A stretch of DNA of 50,038 bases from Lobulomyces angularis. Lineage: Eukaryota > Chytridiomycota > Chytridiomycetes > Lobulomycetales > Lobulomycetaceae. Positions 22,900-34,916 of the stretch are shown here, piece after piece. The stretch spans positions 1-50,038 of the forward strand of contig JADHYX010000105.1 of assembly GCA_027604685.1 (NCBI GenBank), written 5' to 3'. The notes beneath the pieces were generated by a model. It was not told the origin of the DNA, ran no database searches, and worked only from the letters and a program-made list of their open reading frames with translations. Position numbers and translations under genes: made by a program. How positions within the stretch are numbered: position 1 is the stretch's first letter; each line of letters starts with the position of its first letter.

Positions 22900-23555
22900 T
22901 CAGAATAAGCCAAATATTGAAATACAACCCATTGATAATATGAAGAGCAAAAATGGACTTAAAAAGGAAAACGTTTGCCTATGAATTAATTTAGAAAAAT
23001 TCGATTAAATTTCTGATTTATTTAATAAACAGTTTTTTTATACCAAATCATTGCACAAGAAGTTAAAAAACCAAAAAAGCCAAAAAGCGTTGCAGTTTGT
23101 ATAGATCTTGGAGCTAATGCAGAAAATTGCGTTAGTAAATTAAGGATGTCATTTATAAAGCGTAAAATAGCGCGTTTTTATAAAAAAAATAAGAAAAAAA
23201 AATTGAACCTTCTTTTTCCCAATTAGTTCTATGAAGGGATACAAATATTAGTATTTTCATTAAAAAAAGTTTTAATAAAAACTTACAAGTCAACTTTAGT
23301 CTTGTACCTAAATGGAATGTAATACACCAAATGAACAAAGATACCAGTAAATCCGAAAAAAAAAATAACTGTCAATTTAAAACTCGTTGTAAATTCTTTG
23401 TAATTAATTATAACAACATTTATGAAATTAGTATAGTACAAAATGATAAATGAAGCTAATATCCAAGGAATTGAATCAATCAATTTTTTTTGAAGGGTTC
23501 TTTTTTTAGGAATTGGTTTATCTTTGTAAAGATTTTGTGAATCTATTTTATTCAT
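22900..23555 (-). CDS. TMEM128: TMEM128-like four-span membrane protein
   Basis: Four exons, about 160 residues. Exon 1 (MNKIDSQNLYKDKP...) gives a Lys-rich cytosolic start, then IPWILASFIILYYTNFINVV and a second span TVIFFFGFTGIFVHLVYY. A tiny exon (LTNWEKE) joins APRSIQTATLFGFFGFL. A last exon is spliced at ATGATTTG/GTATAA to give MIWQTFSFLSPFLLFILSMG and stop at 22900. The order WILAS-YY-F, then a Trp-containing loop, then W-SF-TP/SP-LLF matches animal TMEM128, a poorly understood ER-type membrane protein. Without the last splice the protein would stop after the third span, so the full four-span match supports the splice. The function is unknown. Confidence 0.75.
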
Positions 23556-23761
23556 CTCAAATTGTAATTTTTTATTGATTTTTGAAGTATTTTAAAATTT
23601 TTGACACAAAATATAAATTTCTAAAAAATGTTCTTCACAACTCAAATTTTGATAAACTGATTTCGATATAGAAGGAAAATGTACATAGATTTTATATTAT
23701 TACAATTCCCCTATATGAAGTGACTTTTATTACCGCTATTTTCAAAACTGCTAAATTTTTA
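23556..23761. other. Intergenic space
   Basis: About 205 AT-rich bases. It must hold the TMEM128-like promoter and the 3' end of the ZUP1-like gene. Nothing specific is seen. Confidence 0.4.
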
Positions 23762-25678
23762 TTAATATTTACTGCTTTTCAAAATTTTTTTGTCTTCCCA
23801 TTCCTTTGAACCAACATCAAATACCCTGTTGTTAATTTTCAACAACTGATATGAGTCAAAAGTTTCAAAACTTTTTAAACTTTGCCGAAAATAGAACAAA
23901 GGCTCATATTTGAAGTATTTTGGCTTAGTTAGAAAAATTTTTATTTTTTCAGTGGTATCAGTGGTTTCAGTGGTATCACAAACTGCATCCGCTATGTTTT
24001 TAGTCGGTTCAAGTTTTTTCGTATTAAAAGCTGGGTCGAATAGTAATAGATTTTTTTTGAAACTGCTCTCGTTGTGTACTTTATCAATTAATGACCTTAA
24101 GTTTAACATAAATATTTTTTAATGAATAAATACGCGCGCGATCTTCAGTACTCTCAGCTGCTAAGTAAGATAAAATTTTTGTCTGCTTTTTTGCTTCATC
24201 CTTGAAAATTTCATACCCAATAATTGTTCTGGAATGACCGTCATGTTGAAGATATAACGGAAATTTCTCTGTTAAAGCAACATCGCTATTTTCATTAGCA
24301 TCAAAATAATCCATGCAATATTTGAAAAATACTTCTTCATAGTCGTTTTTTCGTTTATTCAGGTGAAACTCAACCAAAGTACAGTCAATGCCTATGAATG
24401 ACAAAATGGCATAAATCTCTGAACCACCAATATATTTCAGAGTGTTATACACTAAATTTTATAAGATTTAGAAAAGATAGAGTTGTTAAAACCTTTATTT
24501 CCAAGTTGTTCGCAACCTTCAGCATCAAAACCAGCGTACCAAGCTTCTTCTAAGGTTTTTTGAAGTGTCAAAATGTGAGGAAATTCATTAAATACTACAG
24601 GGGGGTTTAGGGCTCATTATTAAATCAATAATCCATACCTGCAACAAGTTTACTTTTAAATGGAGCTTTATTCCAAATAGAGCTCAATAAATTTTGCAGG
24701 TTTTTATATCCACAACTTCCTGTTTAAATTAAATTAAACAATTTGTAAAATAATATATGTCTAACCATCATCAAAATCAAACGAAAAATTTTCGACTTCC
24801 TTGCAACATAATTTGAGCTTTAATGTGCTGTGGCTCAAGAATTTGAAGTTGTTAAAAAGTGGGTAAACAAGTCCCTTACTTACTTTAGAAGGATCATTTT
24901 TTAGATTATCAAATAATTCTATTTTTTTGGAATATTCTTTTTGTGTAATTTTTCCTCTTTTAAGCTGCGAATTTAAATTATTCTCAAACTTTGAACTGAA
25001 GCTCAGGTTTGGATTATATTCTTGGTATTTTCTCTAGTAAAAATAAAAATTAGTTATAATTCAATTTAGAAAATATCAGAAAAAATTAGGAAGCTCATAT
25101 AACCTTTAACTTATTAAACTGAACTTTTTCATCACTTTCTTGATGAAAATTTTGATGTTCCAAATAAACTTTATTTAAAACGCTTTCTGAACACAGTTCA
25201 CAATCTATAAAAAAATCTTCTTCTTTCATTGGTTTTCTCAAAGTTTTTTCAAAATTTTCCAACTCTAATTTCAAAATTTTTTCTTCGTTTAGTAGTTCAT
25301 TAATTAATTTAACATTTTCAAAATCTTTTTGATGCATCGCAATATGAGACGCATATTCATCCACTGAAACTGATTCCTTGCAACTTTCACAAGGAATCAG
25401 ACAATGTTGCAGCTCAGCATCGCAGATATTCTGGAATGTATCATTATTATGAAAGCTATAATGTTCCAGGTACTGTGAAGTGTTCACATCTTTAAAACAA
25501 ACATCACAGGGTATAGTTTTGCTCGTCATCTCATCGCCTTTAGTTTTGGTCTCTAATCCATGAGTTTTTGCATGTTCATCAAAGTGTTCAAAGTTGATTA
25601 AAAGTGAACAGCTTTCTAAGCTTTATTCAGTATATTCATTAAATGCATTAACTTACCACACGGAATTTGATTTTCCAT
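23762..25678 (-). CDS. ZUP1: ZUP1/ZUFSP-like ubiquitin peptidase (C78 family) with four zinc fingers
   Basis: ZUP1 enzymes cut Lys63-linked ubiquitin chains and act in genome maintenance. The N-terminus holds four C2H2-type fingers: IPCESC..HFDEHAKTHG, IPCDVC..YLEHYSFHN, IPCESC..YASHIAMHQ and IDCELC..YLEHQNFHQ. A charged helix follows (INELLNEEKILKLELENF). The first finger is split by an intron after MENQIPC. The C78 core has GSCGYKNLQNLLSS (catalytic Cys), EEAWYAGFDAEGCEQLG, YIGGSEIYAILSFIG, LQHDGHSRTIIGYEI (catalytic His) and LLLFDPAF (catalytic Asp). His and Asp are about 30 residues further apart than in the animal enzyme. I place one short intron (about 38 nt) in that stretch. The C-terminal tail after the Asp block is Thr/Lys-rich and unrecognised. 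Multi-exon, about 550 residues. Confidence 0.9.
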
Positions 25679-26463
25679 AAATTTTACAACTGAGTAATGA
25701 AATTCAATTTTTTTTTTGGGAAAATATAACCAAATTTGTTCTTTGGATTTGAACTATGTTTGAAAACTGAAAAGCGCATATGTACAGCTGCTGCACTTTT
25801 GAATGGTATCATTGAAGATATATATTAAGAGTTGACGAATAAGGCTCACTAATAAGATCCTTGAAATTACTATTAAAAGTCTATTTACTTCAAATGAAGG
25901 CAAATTGGAGGAAATTCTGGTATATATATAATTTACAGATTCAATCTTTTTCAACATCAAAGTCACCCCAATTTTTTCGAAATTTATAATTTTAGGAAAT
26001 TAAACTTTACTTATTGATGATTTTGAAATGCTGATTTTATTAATGTATACTTTGTTAATGACATTAATTATAGGCAGTTTTGTATTTGTTTAAAAAATGA
26101 GTTTTAAAAGAACTTCTGATAATTAGTTCCAGTATATTATTGATAAAGTGGACAGTATACCACTATATTTTTCATTCTTCTTAAAAGTTTTGCTATTAAC
26201 ATTGAATCTATTATATACTTTCATTTTCAAGGAAAGTGTAATTCTTTAATAGTATTAAATGTAGAGAAGCATAATACTAAGAACCTACTGATTACTATAC
26301 TAAACATAGTCGAAACATAAAAAATGTTCTAAACAAATTTATGTTTAGTAAGGATATTTTATAAATATCAAATTTTTTTAACATTCAAACTGAGGTTTTA
26401 AAATTATATATCATAAAACATACTGTTTCTTATAGTTACTATCATAAGTTTAATCAAATTTCG
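25679..26463. promoter_or_regulatory. Divergent intergenic region
   Basis: 785 bases between head-to-head genes (ZUP1-like and the unknown gene at 26464). It must hold both promoters. A 70-codon minus-strand frame at 25754-25966 starts MTLMLKKIESVNYIY; I see no family, splice support or composition that would make it a gene. A small hairpin AGTGG-ACAGTATA-CCACT lies near 26147-26164. Confidence 0.35.
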
Positions 26464-28779
26464 ATGGACTTTAGTGAAATATCTAAAATAAAACGAAGTT
26501 TAAGGCAAGTTCGATCAAAGTTGGCGGTTTACAATAATGAAGTTAAGAGAGAAAGCAGAAAGTTCAGCAGACCTAAAACTTACAAGGATAAAATTTCAAA
26601 TATATTAAGCTTTACTCATGCACCTATCAAGCAAATTAGGTTAGTTAGGCAAAGTTTTTTACTAAAATTTAAATCCAATTTATTGACCAAAAAAGGAGTT
26701 TTAGTGATTTTTTGGATGATTTAATTGAAAGAATACTTGAGAGTGATGAATTTGAATCTTTTGAAGTTAGAAAACTCTCGAAACTTTCCTCTTTTACTCT
26801 TGCTACAAATATTACAAAAGTCAACAAAGATGAAGATTATGATCTAGAGCAACAAGGTTATGAAGAAATTCCACCCATATTTAGAAGGTACCACATATTA
26901 AATTTTTACTTCACTAATTGCTTTTTAGGTTCACTCTACTCCACCACATCTGCTTGCTTATTACAGATAGCATAGAATGCCCATTTCTAATGGAATCTTT
27001 AACTGAAACCTTTATGTCTAAATTCAAATTACCTCATCAAGTACGTTATTTGATTACATGATGAAAAAATTACTACAAGAAGACATATTTATTTATTTAT
27101 TTATTTTTTTTTTAGGCATGGTGTTTTTTCATAAAATTAAATAAAATTAAGAAAGCTGTTACAGTATCAGATTACCATTGCTTCTATTTAGAATCAAAAA
27201 TGTTAAAAAGAGAATCTGACTGGCTTAATTTTATTTTAAATGAATCTAAATTGGAACAATTAAAAAACAAGAATTTTTCTCACTTTAGAAAATTGCACTT
27301 AAAAGACAATGTAAATTTTGAATATAAATTTTATATAAAAGTTATTGAAAGAAGTGTTGCCGAATATTCATCTGTAAATAAAAATAGAAATGTACATACA
27401 ACTTTGGATTTTTTTTTTTTGGATTGTTTAAAGAAACTTATCTTGAAATTAACTAATGAATTTAACTTCGTTGAAGGATTTCATGAAAAAAGTACCTCCG
27501 TGTTTGCAACAGATGGTGATCTGCTGTTAAAAGGAAATCTATCAATTTTAAACCTTTTAAGTTTATTAACAAAAGTCGACAATAAAAGTATTTTTAAAAT
27601 TGAATATAGGCTGTTACTGCTATTTCATTTTTTTTTCAATTTTTTCTTTTTAAAAAAAACCAATTTCAAAAACTTCACATACTACTTCAACTATTTTTTG
27701 TTAAACAATAATTTAAATCAAAATGATTTTTTAAGAAATTTAAAATACCTTTTTCTCAAAATTTTAAAACAATTGCATGAAGATGCAGAAGACGAGTTTG
27801 AGGATAAATTTTTTAATTTTTTTGAATTTATGTATTCAGAAATTTGTAATCTTAATTTTGAAAAATTTGTAAATTTTTTTAAATGTTTATGTTTGATAAA
27901 AGACCTCATTTGCTTCAAAAACTGTAATGAAAGTGAAAAAAAAATTTACAACATACTTTTTTCAAATATTTTGAAGTATATGAAATTTAAATTGAAAAAA
28001 GAAAAAATAAACCATACAGCTACTGCTAACATTAACTTTGATGCTGTTTGTTTTAAAAATTCGAATCCAGAAAGGTAAATAAATCTTCAATATATTTTCA
28101 TCTTTTTTTTTCTATTATAACTACCAGCTTTGAGGAAGCAATTAAAAAATGTATTGAAATCGATTGGTATAACTTGTTGAATGAAAATTATTTTAACTAT
28201 GAGAAATATATGATTGAGAAATACTTGGGCGATAATTGCAATGAATTGACTATAGAGAAAATTCATGATGCTGAAAACGTAGATCCCTGTGACAATGATA
28301 AACCAGAAGGCAAAGGATGGTTGAGTTTTTAATTTTTCGATTTTATTTACTTTTTTATTTTTAGGACATTTGAAAATGCCTTAAATGTTTGGTACAAACG
28401 AAAAACAGATAAAAATATGGTTCCTAAAAATTTTGTTTCGTTATCAAACTCATCTGATTTAGAACCTTCACTTTCCAAACCAAACTATGTTGATAGCGAC
28501 GAATCTTCAGGATTCGATGAAAGTATTAGTGATGTTAAAGCAAAATGGAGAAAGAAGAGAGATTTTGAGGATATTAGCCCAAAAAAGACCTATCCATTAA
28601 AAAACAATTTTAATCTTGTGGAAAAAAACTTTTATAAGAAAGATATTTACATATTGGGCAAAAAAATTTTGCTAAAGGAAGCTGACAAAGAAGTTTCAAT
28701 TGGAAGTTTACATCAATGCGGAAGCAAAATCATTGGTGACATATTACCATTAAATTATGAATGTGATGATATTTTTTAA
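26464..28779 (+). CDS. Unrecognised protein of about 680 residues
   Basis: Six exons joined in frame. It starts MDFSEISKIKRSLRQVRSKL, a basic helix, then KDKISNILSFTHAPIKQI spliced to SDFLDDLIERILES. Exon 3 gives FTLLHHICLLITDSIECPF and exon 4 starts AWCFFIKLNKIKKAV. Exon 4 (about 27117-28075) is the largest and very Phe/Lys/Asn-rich. Exon 5 gives SFEEAIKKCIEIDWYN. The last exon is Ser/Asp-rich, with a basic patch (KAKWRKKRDFEDISPKK), and ends YECDDIF-stop. There is no signal peptide and no catalytic motif. The mixture of helical, Leu/Phe-rich sequence and a charged tail suggests a helical scaffold, possibly nuclear, but that is only inference. The long open exon and consistent splice phases make it a real gene. 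Confidence 0.7.
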
Positions 28780-29057
28780 AAAATTCTCATTCATTAGTTT
28801 AGCTGTAGCCTTAATCCTCTTACAAAAAAAATAATTGTTTATTAGCAAAACCAATGTTTTATTAATTAGTAACTTTTGACAATGAGACAATTAATTCTGA
28901 ACACACAAATGTATATAAAAAATTTAACACATTATTAATAGCATACCGCTTTTTTGAAAGTCTGAAAATCAAATTATGCTGAAAAAGGTTTTATAATAGA
29001 TTGAGCAACAACTTCTTCGTGTCACTATTTTTTTTGGAAAAAAATAGATCAAATTTA
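28780..29057. promoter_or_regulatory. STT3 upstream region
   Basis: 278 bases between two same-strand genes, holding the 3' end of the unknown gene and the STT3 promoter. AT-rich; no specific element is recognised. Confidence 0.35.
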
Positions 29058-31572
29058 ATGCAGAAACAGACGACAAAAATTTCCTCAGCTTCAGTCGACA
29101 GTTACAAAACTGGACTGAGACTTCTGATATTGATGTTAATTGGAATATTAGGGTTTTCTTCTCGTCTATTTTCCATTGTGCGATTTGGTTAGTTAATCAT
29201 AGATCAAAAAAAGTAAATTTTACTCTTTACAGAAAGTGTTATTCACGAATTCGACCCTTGGTTTAACTACAGAACAACTCGTCAACTAGTTGAAAATGGC
29301 TATTATGATTTTGTGAACTGGTTAGGCTGAAAATTTTAAATTCTTTATTTAAACTTTTACTAAAAGGTTTGATGAATTATCCTGGTATCCTTTAGGAAGA
29401 GTTGTTGGTGGTACAGTATATCCTGGTAAACGACTAAAGGTGTATTTTTTTAATTTAACCAATTCATTTTCAGGCATTATGGTTACTGCTGGGCTAATTC
29501 ACTATATTCTACATTTATTCAATTTTCCCATCGACATTCGGGAAGTATGCGTCTTTTTAGCACCACTTTTTTCAGCTTTCACGGCATTTGCAACTTATTT
29601 GTTAACAAAGGAACTTAAAGATGAAAGAGCAGGATTACTAGCTGCATTGTTTATTGCAATAGCACCGGGATATATTTCTAGATCAGTTGCTGGATCTTAT
29701 GATAACGAAGGAATCGCCATCTTCTTGTTAATGATTACTTATTTTTATTGGATAAAGGCCTTGAAAACTGGGTCTTCTCTTTATGGGTCAATAACAGCTT
29801 TTTTTTACTTTTATATGGTTTCAGCTTGGGGGGGATATGTTTTTATAATCAATTTGATACCACTTCATGCTTTTGCTTTAATACTGATGGGAAGATATTC
29901 ACCTCGATTATATGTTTCCTACACAAGTTTTTACATTATCGGTACCTTATCATCAATGCAAATTCCTTTTGTCGGTTTTCAACCAACTTTTACAAGTGAG
30001 CATATGGCGGCTTTAGGTAATATTTTTTATTTGTAAAATAGCTTAATTATATTTGCAGGAGTGTTTGGGTTACTACAATTGGTGGCCTTTTCTTATTTAG
30101 TTAGGAGCCATTTTACAGAAAAACAATTCAAATCAGTTTTCAGAGTTTTGTTGTATGGAGTTGGGGCAGCTGGAGCTGGGTTGCTTGGTTTATTGGCTGT
30201 CACTGGCAAAATTGCACCTTTTACTGGTCGTTTCTATTCACTCTATGATACTGGCTATGCCAAAATTCACATTCCAATCATTGCTTCTGTATCTGAACAT
30301 CAACCAACGGCTTGGCCATCATTTTTCTTTGATTTACATGTTCTTATTCCACTACTTCCTGCTGGAGTGTTTCTTTGTTTTAAAAGACTAAAGGACGAAC
30401 ACGTTTTTGTAATTTTGTATGCTGTTACCGCATCCTACTTCGCTGGAGTTATGGTTCGATTAATGTTAACGCTCACCCCGATAGTGTGTGTAGCTTCTGC
30501 AATGGCATTTTCTGAGCTATTTGATACTTACTTGGAACCTGCACCAGTCGCAGAAGTAACGACTACTGTCAATGATTCAACACCTTCAAGTTTTTCCAAA
30601 TCCTCTTCTCCCAAAAAAAAAAGTGATAGTATTATCACTTCAAAACATCAGTTGAGTAACAAAGGAATTTGGGGAGTAGATATAAAATATATTACTATCA
30701 TTCCAATGGTATTTATATTATGGCATTTTGTGTTACACTGCACATGGGTAACTAGCAACGCATATTCTTCTCCCTCGATTGTTCTTGCATCTAGAAATCC
30801 AGATGGGTCTCAGCATATCATCGATGACTTTCGTGAAGCGTATTATTGGTTAAGGGAAAATACTGAAGAAAAGTGTAGAATTATGTCTTGGTGGGATTAC
30901 GGATATCAAATCACTGGAATGGCAAATCGGACGGTTTTGGTTGACAACAATACTTGGAACAACACTCATATAGCTACGGTTGGAAAAATGATGGCGAGTT
31001 CAGAAGAAGTTGCGTACCCTATTATGCGAAGACATGATGTGGACTACGTTTTAGTAATTTTCGGTGGTGTTTTGGGTTACTCTGGTGATGATATTAATAA
31101 GTTTTTGTGGATGATTAGAATTGGAGAAGGAGTTTATCCTAAAGAAGTGAATGAGAGAGCCTTTTTTACTGACAGGGGTGAATATAAGGTAGATGAAAAT
31201 GCAACGCCTACTATGAAAAACAGTTTAATGTATAAAATGTCGTATTATCGATTTCCTGAATTATTTGGACAACAGCAAGCTGTTGATCGAGTAAGAGGTG
31301 CTGTTATCCCAAAGAAACCTATAAAGCTTTCCACCTTAGATGAAGGTAATTGGAATAAACAATTTTTATGAATTTAAAATTTTTTAGCATACACAACTGA
31401 AAATATGATTGTTCGTATATATCAAGTCAAAAAGCCAGATAATATAGGAAGGTCTATGAGCGCTGCTGCAACGTAATATCTTTTGGTGTTGCCTTCAACT
31501 AATATTTATATTTTTAGATTTGGTAAAAAACGTCCTCGAAGATCTGGAAGAAGTGTAAGGAAACAAAAATGA
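29058..31572 (+). CDS. STT3: Oligosaccharyltransferase catalytic subunit STT3
   Basis: Moves the preassembled glycan from dolichol to Asn in N-X-S/T sites in the ER lumen. About 720 residues in eight exons, with many membrane spans. I take the ATG at 29058; an in-frame region upstream is not needed. Active-site motifs are all present: [13 protein letters not shown] (first DxD), [24 protein letters not shown] (the SVSE loop), [10 protein letters not shown], and [17 protein letters not shown] (the DK-type motif that grips the acceptor). The C-terminus is basic ([17 protein letters not shown]). The loop at about 30540-30660 is a Ser/Lys-rich insert between the last membrane spans and the lumenal domain, as in other fungi. 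Length and motifs are normal. Confidence 0.97.
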
Positions 31573-31862
31573 AATAATTTAAGTCTAGTAAGAATTGTGC
31601 AGAATCAAATAAAATTTGTTACATTAATATTATTCTTCGTTTATAACATGAATAGATAATTTCTGATGAATATTTTTGGACTAGTATGAAATTTGTTTAA
31701 AAAAAGTTTTCCAAAAATATTGAAAAATAATAATTGTTCAATTCTTCAAAAGTTTCACAATGTAATTAAATTAAATTGAATTCGGATATTAACAATCTTT
31801 CAGCATATTATTATTTTAATTCTATAATTAGTAATTAGTTCTTTTACTATGCACTGCACTAT
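31573..31862. other. Convergent 3' intergenic space
   Basis: 290 AT-rich bases between the tail-to-tail ends of STT3 and DRC8. No gene is seen. Confidence 0.4.
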
Positions 31863-32755
31863 TTATTTAACCAACATAACAACAAAATCTTCATAAAAAA
31901 TTTTTCCCTCTGTTGGATCGGTACAAGTCTAAAAAATTATAATTTAGTCCATTTTTTTTTTGGAATTTATATAAAACCAATAGCATTTCTTCCATTTCCT
32001 CATCAGAAAACTTCTCACCATCATTCTGCAAGAAATTTCTTAGCTCTTCAGGCAAAAGGTATCCTCTTTTATCCATATCCAAAGTCTAAAAAAAAAATTA
32101 TTAGTTAAAATATATAAAATAAAAATTAAGTCATTTACCAAAAAAGCCCTGTAAAGTTCTTCTTCATTTGCTAAGTAAATGGAAGAAAAAAAATTAAAAA
32201 AAAAAAGATGAATTAGAATAAAAGAATATCACAGAAACAAAACCTCTCTTTACTATATTAGAGGTGATTACTTTTAAAGCTAAAGCATTAAACTTTGCAA
32301 AGTGAATGTAGCCTGTTGGTTCGTCGTCTTCCAACTGAAAAAAAAAAATAACAATGCATAAAATAAATTAAATTTAATTTATACTTCAATTATCCATCCT
32401 TTTAATTGTTCTTCACTTGGATATACATTTAAGGATCTAAAAACAGTACCTATTTCTCTAACTTTTTGTAATTTAGAATGTTTAAAAAAAAATTTAACCT
32501 CAAATACTATCATTTTTTTTTTTTTTGTACCATCACATGTATCATTTCCTAATGAATCAAATACTCGAAATGCTATAAAATAAAAAAGTTTAGTTATTTT
32601 ATTTTTCTTATGGACAGTTGTAAATTTTAATTTCAATTTTTTTTTAATTTTTTACCTTTGGCAATATTTTTTGAAATTTCTAACAAAGCTTCATCAGAAA
32701 ATGATTTTTCTGGAATTACTTCTACCGCTGCTTCTTTGTCAGATTTTTTTCCCAT
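31863..32755 (-). CDS. DRC8: Dynein regulatory complex subunit 8 (EFCAB2-like, EF-hand)
   Basis: An EF-hand protein of the nexin-dynein regulatory complex, which links outer doublet microtubules in motile flagella. Seven or more short exons, about 165 residues. Start MGKKSDKEAAVEV at 32755. Family hallmarks: AFRVFDSLGNDTCDG, TVFRSLNVYPSEEQLKGW, DDEPTGYIHFAKFNAL, ELYRAFLTLDMDKRGYLL and KFSDEEMEEMLL. A last intron (GTTTTATATAA..TTTTTTAG) joins to TCTDPTEGKIFYEDFVVMLVK-stop at 31863. This is the expected last EF-hand; reading through the intron would give an odd tail instead. The first calcium loop is degenerate and the third (DMDKRGYLLPEE) is closest to consensus. It implies the organism makes flagellated cells. 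Confidence 0.88.
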
Positions 32756-32986
32756 TTTTTAATTGTAATAGCAGGTCAGCGGAGTTCTAATTAATTTGAT
32801 TAGAAAGATATTATAGTAAAGGGTAGAAAGATTTCTAATCACAATGATTACTGTCTTAATTATGATATAAATTAAAATTAGTTTTTTTTACAATAAAACA
32901 TTACTAAATATTATCAATTAACTCAAAGTATTTTTGAAAATATTAAAATACATATTTTTTTTTTTTTTTGAATAAATAGTCCTTTC
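32756..32986. promoter_or_regulatory. DRC8 upstream region
   Basis: 231 AT-rich bases between two minus-strand genes; it includes the DRC8 promoter and the 3' end of the SUMO protease gene. No specific element is recognised. Confidence 0.35.
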
Positions 32987-34916
32987 TCATTCAATAAGAA
33001 GCTTTAAATTACAAATTTCCCATACTAATCGTTCTCTGTAATACTGCATGTCTTTTTGACTAAAGTCAAAATCTTCGTTTCTGGAAAGATATTCAGCAAA
33101 GATACAAGTAAATACCCCACAATCGTAACCATTATGTTGAACAGGACAGTCCTTAAAAGTTAAGTTTATATACAAGTTTTCAATACCCGTGAATCAATAT
33201 CCACCCAACCGCAAAAATCAAAAGGTACCTTTTTTTTATCCATATGCTCTTGTGCCAAATAATCTCTCATTATCTAAACAACAGTTTAACTCAACATTTT
33301 TTGTTTTTTAATTTTTTGTTTTTCTCACTCTAAAAAGTTTTCTATTTCCACCATGCAAACTATCATAATACTCGATTTGTTTTTTTCTTTTAAACATAAA
33401 ATTTTATTATCCTACAAATTTAATACCTGAAGTTTATCCTAGAACAGCACCAATGATTACCCATGTGAATCGGAATAACTACAAAGTCTTTTAAGAAAAT
33501 GTCAAACTATTGTAAAAATTTCATTAATAACAGAAGTTATGATCAGAAAAAAAATTGCCTTTTTAGTCCACCTTCTAACTTTTGCATAGCCTTGTCTATC
33601 CATGGTTTCATAAAAGAAGGTATTAAAAAAGTGAATCTTTGGATATTTTTCTGGATTTGAATTTGCTCTTTGCATCAACAGCTGACCATAAAAATTTATT
33701 ATCTTTAAATGGAAAATGTCAGTTGTGTAATTTTAAATCCCTGAAATACCTCATCATTCAGCCAGGTTGAGTTTAACAAAGTTCTGATATCGTGTTTTTG
33801 AAGAGGGACATTAAAAGCATTTACAACGGTACCCTCACCCTTCAATTAAAAATTTTAGATTTTGTTCAAAAAGTTCGTTGACATACTGGTGCCAATATTC
33901 GTTTAACTTCAAGTTTTTGGTCTTCTGTTAATTGTGGGAAATTGTTATATTGATTAATTGCGAGCTAAAAACGGTCATCACTAAGGTAATGAAATGAAAA
34001 ATTTAAATACCGAATCATCTATCTCTTGTTGTTTCAAATTTTGTTCTTTTACAATATCATCAAATATCGGGGTTTCAATTTCCGATACTTCTTGATCACC
34101 TCTAGAAGTTAATATTAAATTTTTACTGCGATTATATTTGATATTTTTTTTTTTTTTTTTTTTTTAATTATTAACACACCGATTTACTCTTTTCAAAAAT
34201 TCAAGCCAATCGTTCTTGTTATTTTTTTTATTACTTTTTTTATTTTTAATCTCCTCTGAAACAATAACAGGGTATTTTGTGTCTAACATAGCAATAGAAA
34301 GGTTAAATGAAAATAACCAAAAAATAAAACCATTATTCGCTTCATTTTCCTTAGTAGTTTTATTAAGATATTCAATAAATCCTAAAATTAAATTAATAGA
34401 AATAAATTAAACCACTCAAAGAAGTGAAAAAAACATTTGATTCAATTAAAAAAACTTTATACCTATATATTCTTGTTGAGAACCTTCAAAACCATTAGAT
34501 TCAACAAGGTTGTACAGTTGTAAATCAACCAAATTTAAAATACTTTGCTTTTTTTTTTGATTTCTGTAAGATAAAATTAAAGGAGACTGCGTACTCCTTC
34601 TGCTTTTAAAATAATTCTTTTTTTTATATACAGGTTTTCTGGCTATAGGTGTAGAAGCTATACTTGAGTATGAGGAAGTTTCAGATTGTGTAGATGGTGT
34701 GGAGGGTTCAGGTGTTAATGATTTTGACAAGTTGGCGACGTCAATTTTTTTGTCAAAGTTGTTACATTTTAATTCATTATCACAATCACCTAACAAGCTG
34801 CCGAATATGTTTTTGATATTCAAGAAGTTGAACGAAAAGATTGAGTTTGGTTTTATATTATGCACTTTGAAGTCGTCTTTTCCTTCCTTTAAACTGATAT
34901 CTTTTCTAATTGACAT
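32987..34916 (-). CDS. ULP1: Ulp1/SENP-type SUMO protease
   Basis: Matures SUMO and removes it from targets. Family C48, usually at the nuclear envelope. About ten exons, near 480 residues. The N-terminal third (MSIRKDISLKEGKDDFK...) is disordered and Ser/Thr/Pro-rich, with basic patches (KKKNYFKSRRS). The C48 domain begins near FNVPLQKHDIRTLLNSTWLN, the typical DI..L..WLND entry. Catalytic residues are IHMGNHWCC (His), RYYDSLHGG (Asp) and NGYDCGVFTCIFAEYL (Cys), with the preceding Gln in DCPVQHNGYDCG for the oxyanion hole. The end is CNLKLLIE-stop at 32987. Exons between 33240 and 34140 are short and were placed by homology and splice signals, so their exact borders are inferred. Confidence 0.92.

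Noticed and set aside
25754..25966. 70-codon minus-strand frame between ZUP1-like and the orphan gene
   Set aside because: No recognisable domain, no flanking splice partners, and composition like the surrounding intergenic DNA.
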